In this document: positions 33,488 to 41,602 of the stretch, piece by piece
How positions within the stretch are numbered: position 1 is the first letter of the stretch
Layout of the letters: the number at the start of each line of letters is the position of its first letter
Assembly: GCA_001657385.1 (NCBI GenBank)
Contig: LYSZ01000005.1
Location: forward strand, 248,001-312,000
Length of the DNA: 64,000 nucleotides
Direction of reading: 5' to 3'
DNA from: Parvularcula sp. BBD 1991-13
Lineage (GTDB): Bacteria > Pseudomonadota > Alphaproteobacteria > Caulobacterales > Parvularculaceae
Translations under genes and position numbers: made by a program
The notes under the pieces: generated by a model
Databases searched by the model: none
The model's input: only the letters and a program-made list of their open reading frames with translations
Told to the model about the DNA's origin: nothing

Positions 33488-35077
33488 ATGCAAAAAAGCC
33501 AGATCATTGGCGTTCATTCTGCGGGTCACGATACCGGCGCGTGTCTGTGGGAGAACGGTCACTTACTCTTTTCCGTTGAGACGGAACGGCTGACACGCAA
33601 CCGGCATGACAGCTTCGTTGCGCCAGCCCTCGAAGCGGTTCGCGCGCATCACCGGTTTGACCCAGACGCCGTAGAACTGGTCGCGCTCAGTACGCCCGTA
33701 AGGCAGGCGATGCTCAACGTCAAAGATCACGACGTCGCCATGAAACGAATTCTTGGCAAGGAACTGCATGCGGAGTCCCGGTGCGCGCTCTGGGGACGAG
33801 ATTATCCCTGTCTCGTCATCGCTCATGAAGCGGCTCACGCGGCGATGGGCCTTCTTGAAGCAGAGTTTACGGATGATACGTTGATTCTGGTCAATGAAGG
33901 ACGGGGCGTTTTTTCTCGAAACGCCTTGCTTCATTTCCATAATGGCGCGTTCAGTCTTGAGGATGTCGACTTTCTGCCGTGGTACGGAACGGGCTTCGCC
34001 TGGTCTGCTTTCGGGGCGCGGCTTGGCTTCGGCAAGGGACCGTCCGTCGCCGGGAAGGTAATGGCGCTATCCGGTTTTGCGCATGCGGGCGACGCCGAAA
34101 TGGATGCGATCCGCAGCGTTCGCGCGGACTTGCTTGAGGTTGCGACGGACGTCCAGCTTGAAGAGGCGGCCTGTCTTCCCCTCGGCGCCCTGGACGCATC
34201 GTCGTTCGACGGCAACGCCCGCATGGTGAATGCGTTACAACGCCTGTTCACCGCCGCTGTGGGCGAAGCGTTGGCGGCGCGCACGGCGCGGGGCGGCGTT
34301 TCACGGATTGCTCTTTCCGGAGGCTGTGCGTTGAACATCATCACGAATGCGGCGTTGCGCGAGCGGCTTCCCGTGGCGCTCGCCATTCCGCCTGCGTGTA
34401 ATGATGCGGGTCAGGCCCTGGGCGCGGCGATCTACGCCCAGAAAGCGTATCTCGGGCGCGACGTCCACAGCTTTTCCGTTTACGCCAACGGTGAGCAGGA
34501 GAGCGCCGATTCAATCGTCCGTACGCTTTGTGACTATGATATCCCCTATGAGGATTACGACCCTGACAGCGTTGCGGCTGATCTGGCGGAGGGAAAGGTT
34601 GCGGCGTTTTTCCGGGGCGTATCGGAGATCGGTCCACGCGCCCTGGGCAACCGATCCATTCTCGCCGACCCTTCAAAGCCTGATCAGAAGAAAAAGGTTA
34701 GCGAGGACATCAAGAAACGGGAATGGTTTCGCCCGCTGGCGCCGATTATGCGCGAGGAGACGTTTTCAGCCCTGTGGCCGGATGAGCCGGCCTCTCCTTA
34801 CATGCTGTTCAACTATGACGCATGCGGCAGAAATATTGACGGCGCGATGCATGTGGACGGAACGGCGCGGGCGCAAACGGTCGCCCCCGATGCAAATCCG
34901 GCGATCCATGATCTGCTCGAACGATTTGAGGCGAAAAGCGGCGTTCCCGCCCTGATCAACACCTCTCTCAACGCCGGCGGTCGGCCGATCGCCCTGACAT
35001 GTCGGGACGTTCTCGACGACTTCTACGAGTCCCTGATTGATGTGTTCGTGTTCCAGGATGTCGTCGTCCGACGGTAG
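33488..35077 (+). CDS. NodU/CmcH-family carbamoyltransferase
   Basis: A 529-residue carbamoyltransferase with both parts of the family: the N-terminal YrdC-independent kinase-like half (I-G-V-H-S-A-G-H-D-T-G-A, A-H-E-A-A-H-A, N-E-G-R-G, L-S-G-G-C-A-L-N) and the C-terminal half beginning F-F-R-G-V-S-E-I-G-P-R-A-L-G-N-R-S. Together with carbamoyl phosphate and ATP it makes carbamoyl-AMP and transfers the carbamoyl group to a hydroxyl, as in cephamycin, novobiocin, saxitoxin and Nod factor pathways. Start follows after a 14-base gap from the radical SAM gene. The acceptor is unknown. Confidence 0.92.
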   Translation: MQKSQIIGVHSAGHDTGACLWENGHLLFSVETERLTRNRHDSFVAPALEAVRAHHRFDPDAVELVALSTPVRQAMLNVKDHDVAMKRILGKELHAESRCALWGRDYPCLVIAHEAAHAAMGLLEAEFTDDTLILVNEGRGVFSRNALLHFHNGAFSLEDVDFLPWYGTGFAWSAFGARLGFGKGPSVAGKVMALSGFAHAGDAEMDAIRSVRADLLEVATDVQLEEAACLPLGALDASSFDGNARMVNALQRLFTAAVGEALAARTARGGVSRIALSGGCALNIITNAALRERLPVALAIPPACNDAGQALGAAIYAQKAYLGRDVHSFSVYANGEQESADSIVRTLCDYDIPYEDYDPDSVAADLAEGKVAAFFRGVSEIGPRALGNRSILADPSKPDQKKKVSEDIKKREWFRPLAPIMREETFSALWPDEPASPYMLFNYDACGRNIDGAMHVDGTARAQTVAPDANPAIHDLLERFEAKSGVPALINTSLNAGGRPIALTCRDVLDDFYESLIDVFVFQDVVVRR

Positions 35078-35103
35078 ATGAGGCGCTCCCGGTGTGTGAA
35101 GTC

Positions 35104-36093
35104 ATGGCCATACCCACGGACAGTGTTTTCGACAGGGCGCTTGAACGGCTTGCCCCGGTCGTCTGGCGGCTTCAGCTGAAATTGCTGAAGCCGAAACAGA
35201 TCAGAGCGTTGCGGCACGTCAAGCATTACGGCCTCGCGGCCATTGCCGGACTTCGTTATGCCTTCGAGAATAGTTTCACTTTTCAGTACTACCCCGAAAC
35301 GCCGACGCGCCATCATGCCGCGCGCGTTGTCTGCGTCGCCGCGCGCTGTCGCGGCGTCTCCTATAACGGGCGCAACGACGCGCGCGCTGTCTGCTTTTTT
35401 CATGACGACACGGCCTCGCCCCAGGCGTTTACCGAGGCGTTACGCCGGTCGCGCCCCGGCATATACGTTATCAACGGCTCTTGTCTCGACATATCGAAGC
35501 GCCATGTGGACATATTGCACAAAAAAGCCTTCGGGTATGGCTTGAACCTGGACAGACCGGCGATTGCCGCTTCGCGCGATGAACGTTTTGTTGTGAAATC
35601 GAACGCGAACGCCGCCCACCAGGGACGTCTCGTTACAAGAGACGACGCGCTTTCCGCACTGGACGAAGACCGGCTGGTCGTCCAGAAATATGTGGATACG
35701 CGCGTGTCTTACAGGGGCGAGAGCTGGGTCTGCGATCATCGTGTCGGGGTCGGCGACGGTCGCATCCTGTTCGTGATCAGAAAGCTGCGTTTGGCGAAAA
35801 ACGTGTTCTACCCGGAGACGGCGCATTTCATTCTGACGCCGCCTCAAGGCGCTTTCACTCCCGCGGAAACAGAGGCGATCATGCGATTATGCCGTCTCGC
35901 CGGCCTCGACATCGGCGAACTGGACATCTTGCGCGACCGGCGCGACCGCAAACTCTATGTATGCGATGTATCGCGCACGCCGCAACGAATGCCGTCTTCC
36001 ATGATCGCGCCGAAAGTTTTTCATTGCTATGCAGAGTATGCAAAGGCGTTGCGTTCTCTCCTGAGAAAAGGATTATCGTATGACGGTGGGTGA
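35104..36093 (+). CDS. ATP-grasp-like protein, paralog of 44373
   Basis: About 329 residues. The C-terminal end (D-I-G-E-L-D-I-L-R-D-R ... L-Y-V-C-D-V-S-R-T-P) has the look of the ATP-grasp metal-binding segment, where acidic residues and an Asn/Asp bind MgATP. The middle part (V-V-K-S-N-A-N, V-V-Q-K-Y-V-D-T) resembles the ATP-grasp lysine and hinge strands. It is about one-third identical by eye to the protein at 44373. A ligase, for example peptide-bond or ester forming, is likely. GTG at 35092 is an alternative start. It overlaps the next small gene by 14 bases. Confidence 0.7.
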   Translation: MAIPTDSVFDRALERLAPVVWRLQLKLLKPKQIRALRHVKHYGLAAIAGLRYAFENSFTFQYYPETPTRHHAARVVCVAARCRGVSYNGRNDARAVCFFHDDTASPQAFTEALRRSRPGIYVINGSCLDISKRHVDILHKKAFGYGLNLDRPAIAASRDERFVVKSNANAAHQGRLVTRDDALSALDEDRLVVQKYVDTRVSYRGESWVCDHRVGVGDGRILFVIRKLRLAKNVFYPETAHFILTPPQGAFTPAETEAIMRLCRLAGLDIGELDILRDRRDRKLYVCDVSRTPQRMPSSMIAPKVFHCYAEYAKALRSLLRKGLSYDGG

Positions 36094-36487
36094 AGAAGCC
36101 GGGCGGGCGCCGCTGCCGGGCGAGTTGGCTTCGTGGGTTGACGCTTTTTTCGAGCGCATGGCTCAAAAGGGGATCGGCGCTACGGATGGCGCGCGCCGCC
36201 TTTTGACCCTTGCTATCGAAACGCAACTCATCGAAGGGCCGACCGATCGCCCTGAGTTGCTGCTGAAAGCCTTGCGCCGGATCAGTATTGACGATGTCGC
36301 CTCCCTTTATGCGCTCAAATATGGCGGGCGGCGTTTATCCTTCAACAGATTGACCCGTCTTTTAAGCGACCTTCATGAGGCGTGGCTGGACATAAAAGAG
36401 GCGGAATACGTTCAAGCGCGCGGACTGCGACAGGACCCGCCGGCGCCTCACGGCTTGAGCCGAAAACCGGGAGGAGCGGCGATATGA
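36080..36487 (+). CDS. Small unknown protein of the carbamoyl operon
   Basis: A 135-residue helical protein without signal peptide or membrane segment. It has an N-terminal helix (L-A-S-W-V-D-A-F-F-E-R-M), a leucine-rich middle and a C-terminal loose tail. I do not recognise the family. It overlaps the ATP-grasp-like gene by 14 bases, and its stop overlaps the phosphoesterase start (ATGA), so it is translated with both. A carrier or binding partner of the ATP-grasp protein is possible but there is no phosphopantetheine Ser motif. Confidence 0.6.
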   Translation: MTVGEEAGRAPLPGELASWVDAFFERMAQKGIGATDGARRLLTLAIETQLIEGPTDRPELLLKALRRISIDDVASLYALKYGGRRLSFNRLTRLLSDLHEAWLDIKEAEYVQARGLRQDPPAPHGLSRKPGGAAI

Positions 36488-37299
36488 TCATCGGGCATTT
36501 GTCAGACCTGCACGCGCTGGCGCCGGGACGCAAGCTGATGGATATTCTCGACACCAATGCGCTCGCCGAAAGGGCGGTCAAACGCATCAACACCCTTGAT
36601 CCGGCGCCGGATTTTGTCGTCGTGACCGGCGATCTCACCCACAATGGCGGCGATGACGAGACCCGGCATGCGCGTGCAATCCTCGACGCCTTGAAACCGC
36701 CCTATCTCGCATTGCCCGGCGGGCATGACGACCTGAGTGTTTTCAACAGCGTCTTTGGCGATGCGTTTTCGAATAGCGACGCCTGGGCGCGCGACGGCGC
36801 CTGCAAGGATCTGGAAGATCTGCGCATTGTTTTCATCAACAGCCTTGGAGACGGCGAAGGGCCGTCATTTTCCGCGGAGCGCGCCCGGGCCTTGAACGCC
36901 ATGTTATGCGACCGCCCGAACGCGCCGACCATCGTCTGCATGCATCACCCCCCTTTCCAGTGCCGAATTCCGGTGTCGACCTATATCGACGATCCGGATG
37001 CGTCATGGGCGTTGCGGCTTGGCGATACGCTTGCCGCTCACGTTCAGGTCAGGCTGGTCCTTTGCGGTCATGTGCATCGCTCCATGGTGACCGCCTGGCG
37101 CGGCGCCAATGTTATTGTGGCGCCGTCGACCTGCGTGCAGGTCGATCCGAACTTCAATGACTTTCACGCCAACGCAGACCGGAGCAAACGCAACTTCCAG
37201 TTAATCGCCGAGGACCCGTCTTTCATGCTGCACTATTGGAGCGGCGAAGATTTCATATCATACGTTTTGCCAACCAGGGACGATTATGCACGCGCATGA
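36484..37299 (+). CDS. Metallophosphoesterase (CpdA-like)
   Basis: A 271-residue calcineurin-type phosphoesterase. The metal motifs are in order: D-L-H (8-10), G-D-L-T-H-N-G, G-G-H-D (a G-N-H-D variant with Gly for Asn), H-H-P-P and G-H-V-H-R. The second-metal Asn replaced by Gly is unusual and may change activity. Relatives hydrolyse cyclic nucleotides, phospholipids or nucleotide sugars. In this operon it could remove a phosphate from an intermediate. It overlaps its neighbours by ATGA on both sides. Confidence 0.88.
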   Translation: MIIGHLSDLHALAPGRKLMDILDTNALAERAVKRINTLDPAPDFVVVTGDLTHNGGDDETRHARAILDALKPPYLALPGGHDDLSVFNSVFGDAFSNSDAWARDGACKDLEDLRIVFINSLGDGEGPSFSAERARALNAMLCDRPNAPTIVCMHHPPFQCRIPVSTYIDDPDASWALRLGDTLAAHVQVRLVLCGHVHRSMVTAWRGANVIVAPSTCVQVDPNFNDFHANADRSKRNFQLIAEDPSFMLHYWSGEDFISYVLPTRDDYARA

Positions 37300-38129
37300 C
37301 TGAACGAAACGCTCAGTACGGTGTAGAATCATTCGACGGCGCCAAGTCGGACATCTACCGCGCCGAAGGGTTTGCGGTCTATACGCGCGCATTCGCCGAC
37401 GGCGTGGCGGCGAGGGCGCTTGATGCGCTTCAGGGCTTATTTGACCGTTGCCCCGAGGGCGCCGGCGCCGTGGTGACAGCTTACGGCGAGGCCGGCGTTG
37501 ACTCCGGACAAACGCGCATAGACCACCCTCATCTCGTCAGCGAAGACGTCAGGGCGCTGGCGACTCATCCTGACCTCGCCTGCGCCATCGGGAAGACTCT
37601 CGGCGTCGGCGCCGCCCAGCTCTGGTATTGCCACGCCCTGCGAAAGCCGGCCGGCGTCGATCGCAATACGCATGTCGGCTGGCATTTTGACGGTCAGTAC
37701 AGCCCTTTTTTTGCAGGAGACTTTGTAACCGCGTGGATTCCCCTGACCGACAATGGCCCGGCCGGCGCCCCTTTGGTCTATGTACGGAAAACCCACAAAG
37801 TCCGAATTCCGGTTCAAAGCGGGTTTTCCCACAAGATTTCGCTGGACGAACTCAAACATAGCATTGTCGATGCTGCCGGCATCGACTGGAACGAAACACA
37901 TGTGGCCGCTGCGCCGCACCGTTTCGTCCTGCACAGCAGCCGTATCCTTCACGGCAGCGCGGCCAACCATTCCGCCGCGCCGCGGATCAGCCTCACCTGT
38001 CATTTCAGGACCGAGGCAAACCGTCTGACCGGCAGGCGATACTCCAAGTTCAACCCCGAAGAGCTTGAAGATATGAAAAAATGCCCCCTGCTTTTCGGCG
38101 ATAAGAAGCTGCTTGATTTCGCCGGTTAA
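37296..38129 (+). CDS. PhyH-family Fe(II)/2OG dioxygenase
   Basis: A 277-residue phytanoyl-CoA-hydroxylase-type enzyme. The iron ligands are H130-F-D132 in G-W-H-F-D-G and His219 in R-I-L-H-G-S, and Arg230 in A-P-R-I-S-L is the 2-oxoglutarate anchor. Such enzymes hydroxylate, desaturate or chlorinate small molecules. The start overlaps the phosphoesterase stop by ATGA, so it belongs to the same operon. A second PhyH gene lies at 40760. Confidence 0.88.
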   Translation: MTERNAQYGVESFDGAKSDIYRAEGFAVYTRAFADGVAARALDALQGLFDRCPEGAGAVVTAYGEAGVDSGQTRIDHPHLVSEDVRALATHPDLACAIGKTLGVGAAQLWYCHALRKPAGVDRNTHVGWHFDGQYSPFFAGDFVTAWIPLTDNGPAGAPLVYVRKTHKVRIPVQSGFSHKISLDELKHSIVDAAGIDWNETHVAAAPHRFVLHSSRILHGSAANHSAAPRISLTCHFRTEANRLTGRRYSKFNPEELEDMKKCPLLFGDKKLLDFAG

Positions 38130-38152
38130 CGGCGGCGACAGAAAGACATGGT

Positions 38153-39874
38153 TTGCGATTGAGCGTGCCGGAAGCACAGGAAGAGAAAACAAGAAGCCTC
38201 GACATCCTGCTTGATTCCAGGCAAGGGCTCGGCGCCATCGTCGCATCGGCGCTGCTGGGGCTTCTTCTTACGTTCGTTTTTCCGCTGTCCGTTGCGGCGA
38301 TCATCGATCGCGTCATCGTGCACAACGCGCTGTCGACGCTTCAGATCGTCGCCGTCGTCCTGTTTACCACGGCCGTATTCGAGGGCCTCGTCAGCATATT
38401 GCGCGGGCGCATCATCAGCTTCAAGACGGGACAAATCAGCGCGCGGCTCGCTTCGTTGCTGATCCGGCATATCTTCACAGTCGATTTGAAACACCTCCTC
38501 GGTCAGCAGGGCCGGCGCACGGTGGAAACCGTCGCGACGATCAATCTTTTCAAGGATTCAATTCGGGAGCTGATCGACTTTTTCGTACAGATCTGCCTTT
38601 CGGTCACGGTCTATTCGCTCGTTCTGTTTGTGATCAATGCGCAGTTGTTCGGATTTCTGGTGCTGGCGCTCGTCGTTCAGGTGACGTTCCTCGCCCTGGC
38701 GCACAGAAGGCTGAAACCGCTGGTGACGGAATCGATTCAGGAACATAAACAGTTCAGCGCCATGCTGCATACCGCCGTCGGCGCCATTGAAACCTTGAAA
38801 GTCTACGGCGCGGCCGGCATTTTCGAGGGCGCGGCGCGGCAGAAGGTGAATTCCGCTCTGGCGAAGAACTTTCACGCATCGAGAGTGACCGCGGACGGTA
38901 CGGCTTTTTCAAGGATGATTGCGCGTTTCACCGAGGCGACAATCGTCACCCTGGGGGCGTTCAATGTCATCATGGGAACGTTGACGATCGGTCAGCTGAT
39001 TGCGTTTCAGATGTTCGCCATTCGGTTTTTTGAACCGTTTGGGCGGATCAGTCTGATGATCCAGCGCTATGAACGGGTTCGAACTTTCTTCAGGGACTGG
39101 GATGAATTTCTCGCCATTCGCGTGGATAATAAAAGCGCCAGCGTGCGGTCCGAGGCGAAACCGGACGCTCCTGTTCTGCATGTCAGCGACCTGTCATTTC
39201 GCTATGATGGCGCGAAGGACTATGCCTTGCGGGATGTGAGCATGGACATCGCTCCCATGGAAGTCGTCTTTATCCTTGGGCCGTCGGGATCGGGAAAAAG
39301 CACCCTTGTAAGGCTTCTATCGGGGTTGCTGCCTGTCAGGGAAGGCGTCGTCGAGGTCCGCGGGGTCTGCCTGCAGGATATTCCGGAGACTGAGCGCCGC
39401 AGCTTTGTCGCCTGCGCCTTGCAGGAGCCGATGCTGCTCCCTGGCGCCGTGGCGGAAAACGTATCGGCTTTTGACGCGCGGGTATCCATGGCCGAAGTGC
39501 GCCGCGCCTTACGCATCACGGGGTGCGAAGCTTTCGTCGATAAGCTGCCGGCGCGGGAGAATACGCTGGTCGGCGAAAATTACGTCTCCATTTCCGGCGG
39601 CGAGCGTCAGCGTCTGTGTCTCGCCAGAATGTGCGCCAGCAACGCCGCGCTGCAGATCATTGACGAGGGTACCTCGGGCCTGCATCGCCAGCTTGAGGTC
39701 GATGTTCTCCAGAGAATCATCGATGGCATGCAGCCGCACCAGGCGACTATCGTCATTACCCATCGCGAAGATCTGGCGGTGCTGGGCACCCGGATCTTGC
39801 GCATAGACGAGGGCCGGCTCGTTGCCGACAGCGCGGCTGAACCGGTGCTGGCGAAAGCTCAGGCGGACTCATAG
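38153..39874 (+). CDS. ABC exporter (fused permease and ATPase)
   Basis: A 573-residue type I exporter half-transporter. Residues 20-310 carry the six membrane helices, and the ATPase follows: Walker A G-P-S-G-S-G-K-S-T (about 376-384), signature I-S-G-G-E-R-Q-R (about 480) and Walker B I-I-D-E-G. The D-loop has H instead of D (S-G-L-H), unusual. There is no N-terminal C39 peptidase or C39-like domain, so it cannot cleave a GG leader. It is likely the inner-membrane partner of the TolC-HlyD pair. Start is uncertain (TTG 38153, or GTG 38165). It overlaps the convergent sulfotransferase gene. Confidence 0.88.
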   Translation: MRLSVPEAQEEKTRSLDILLDSRQGLGAIVASALLGLLLTFVFPLSVAAIIDRVIVHNALSTLQIVAVVLFTTAVFEGLVSILRGRIISFKTGQISARLASLLIRHIFTVDLKHLLGQQGRRTVETVATINLFKDSIRELIDFFVQICLSVTVYSLVLFVINAQLFGFLVLALVVQVTFLALAHRRLKPLVTESIQEHKQFSAMLHTAVGAIETLKVYGAAGIFEGAARQKVNSALAKNFHASRVTADGTAFSRMIARFTEATIVTLGAFNVIMGTLTIGQLIAFQMFAIRFFEPFGRISLMIQRYERVRTFFRDWDEFLAIRVDNKSASVRSEAKPDAPVLHVSDLSFRYDGAKDYALRDVSMDIAPMEVVFILGPSGSGKSTLVRLLSGLLPVREGVVEVRGVCLQDIPETERRSFVACALQEPMLLPGAVAENVSAFDARVSMAEVRRALRITGCEAFVDKLPARENTLVGENYVSISGGERQRLCLARMCASNAALQIIDEGTSGLHRQLEVDVLQRIIDGMQPHQATIVITHREDLAVLGTRILRIDEGRLVADSAAEPVLAKAQADS

Positions 39875-40494
39875 GGGAGGGCGTCGAAATCGCGCGCATA
39901 GACGCTGTTCAATATCTCCCTGTCGTTTCGCGTTAACAGGCTTGGCGCGTCCGGATGAGAGGTTCGGTTACGTTTTATCCGGATATTGACGCCGAAGATT
40001 TTGTGAAGCGCTTCAAGGTCGTATTCCATGCGGAGGAAATGGGTTTCGCGCAGAAACAATCCGGCGACGCCGCTGATGATATGCGTTTGCGGACGAAGAT
40101 GCCGGTTGGCCGTGATGCGCGGCAGAAATTCTATGAACGCACTGAGTTCAATCTTTAGCAGCGCCGATCGAATCGTTTCAAAATCTTCTCTTCCGGAAAC
40201 GCCGGCCAGCGGGAACAGTCTCCTTTGCGAATATTGCCAGGACGATTTTTCCCTGTCGCGAAGGTCATGTCTCAGCTTGTCGTAAAAAAAAGAAATGACC
40301 CGCGCATAAGGGTGCCGGACGAGCATGTAATGCCGAGGCGCGTCGTTGGCGAATCCGAACCGGGCAAGGCGCGCGCAAAATTCCGCTTCGTTGACGCTTC
40401 GCAGGGCGGGGTCGCCTTTCAGCGTTGTAAACATGACCTTATAGTTCGTGCTTAGAAAAAGACGTTCCGATTGTGCGGCGATAAATCTGGGCAT
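39859..40494 (-). CDS. Sulfotransferase family 2-like protein
   Basis: A 211-residue sulfotransferase-like protein. The 3'-phosphate motif is clear (L-V-R-H-P-Y-A-R-V-I-S-F-F, residues 58-70), but the usual P-K-T-G/A loop is replaced by S-T-N-Y-K-V-M-F-T-T-L-K-G, so the 5' phosphosulfate loop is atypical. Relatives include heparan and carbohydrate sulfotransferases. It is on the minus strand, convergent with the ABC gene, and divergent from the second PhyH gene. Function as a tailoring enzyme is inferred from context. Confidence 0.75.
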   Translation of the reverse strand: MPRFIAAQSERLFLSTNYKVMFTTLKGDPALRSVNEAEFCARLARFGFANDAPRHYMLVRHPYARVISFFYDKLRHDLRDREKSSWQYSQRRLFPLAGVSGREDFETIRSALLKIELSAFIEFLPRITANRHLRPQTHIISGVAGLFLRETHFLRMEYDLEALHKIFGVNIRIKRNRTSHPDAPSLLTRNDREILNSVYARDFDALPYESA

Positions 40495-40759
40495 ATGACC
40501 GGTTGGAGTTGTGCGCGGCCTGACGCCGGAGGGGATGCGTTGGAGAAACGCCGCCGGCGGCGCAGCGCGGCTCCGTTCCGAGGGCGGGTATATTCTCTGC
40601 GCGCCTGTGGCGTTGCGCGGTTTGTTGTGATATTAGTTAGTATAAATAGTAAAAATACTTCCCGAAAGAAACAATATACTTTCATCCTTCGTGATCGCGG
40701 GAAAATAGGTCGCGGTCCTGTCCACTGGGAATATCGACAATGCCGCCCCGGCGTCTCGC

Positions 40760-41569
40760 ATGGCTACAGATATGGGCAAGCATGCCATACCACTGACGAT
40801 TTCCAATCGCCTCGTCCGGGAATACGAACAGGCGGGGGTCGTCGTTCTGCGCCGTGTCTTCGCGCAAAGCCGCGTCAATGCGGTGTTTGAGGAATGCCGC
40901 GCGAACCTGGACCGGTTGCGCGCCCGGAACGCCGCAGGCAACGACGCGGTCGTTGTCGACTTCGCCTCCCATTGCCTTGACCGCGTCAGGGCGCTTTGCC
41001 GCGATCCTCTGGTCGGAAAAATCGGCGGTGTATTGAGCCGGTCTCTACAGATGCGTCACCTTGTCGATCATCTCTTCATCAAGGAGCCGATGACCGACAG
41101 CGCAACGCCATGGCACAGGGACTTGCCGTTTTATCCCGTCCGCGGCGAGCAGATTCCGCTTCTCTGGATTGCGTTGACCGCGTCGTCAGCCGATTGCGGC
41201 GGTCTCGTCTACGCGCCGGGTTCGCATCGCTGGACGACACCGAAGAACGCGCCTCGAGAAGCAGACAAACGTCTTTCTCCGGACGACTTCAAGACCGCAC
41301 GGCTGACGGTTTTCGAGCTTTCCCCCGGCGATATAGTTGTGCATCATCCGCTGACGGCCCATGGCGCCGGGCCCAACCGGACGGACCGCCCGCGCTATGG
41401 GCTTGCCGTGCGGCTCGCCGGCGACGATGCAAGCTGGGCGCCCCGGCCGAAAACCCTCCGCATACCCGAGGGGGAAACCATGTCCTATAAGGGCCGGCTT
41501 TCCCGCAGCGGTCTGCCCGTGATCTGGCGGGCGCGCTCAGACAGTTCCGGCGTGACCGACGCTGCTTGA
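40760..41569 (+). CDS. PhyH-family Fe(II)/2OG dioxygenase
   Basis: A 269-residue enzyme of the phytanoyl-CoA dioxygenase family. Iron ligands: His119 and Asp121 in P-W-H-R-D, and His201 in L-T-A-H-G-A-G-P-N; Arg212 anchors 2-oxoglutarate. It is not a close copy of the one at 37296, so the two may act at different positions. A 31-base gap separates it from the serine hydrolase gene. An ATG four codons downstream (40772) could also be the start, as no ribosome site is evident. Confidence 0.86.
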   Translation: MATDMGKHAIPLTISNRLVREYEQAGVVVLRRVFAQSRVNAVFEECRANLDRLRARNAAGNDAVVVDFASHCLDRVRALCRDPLVGKIGGVLSRSLQMRHLVDHLFIKEPMTDSATPWHRDLPFYPVRGEQIPLLWIALTASSADCGGLVYAPGSHRWTTPKNAPREADKRLSPDDFKTARLTVFELSPGDIVVHHPLTAHGAGPNRTDRPRYGLAVRLAGDDASWAPRPKTLRIPEGETMSYKGRLSRSGLPVIWRARSDSSGVTDAA

Positions 41570-41602
41570 GCCATTGAACCCGCGCAACCCAGGAGAAACG
41601 GC

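Noticed and set aside
39070-39090. GGGTTCGAAC, resembling a tRNA T-loop
   Set aside because: Lies inside the ABC transporter gene, with no acceptor stem or anticodon arm nearby.
32082-41569. Saxitoxin-like pathway because of carbamoyltransferase, sulfotransferases and oxygenases
   Set aside because: No SxtA-like PKS or amidinotransferase gene in the window; similarity is limited to common tailoring enzymes.
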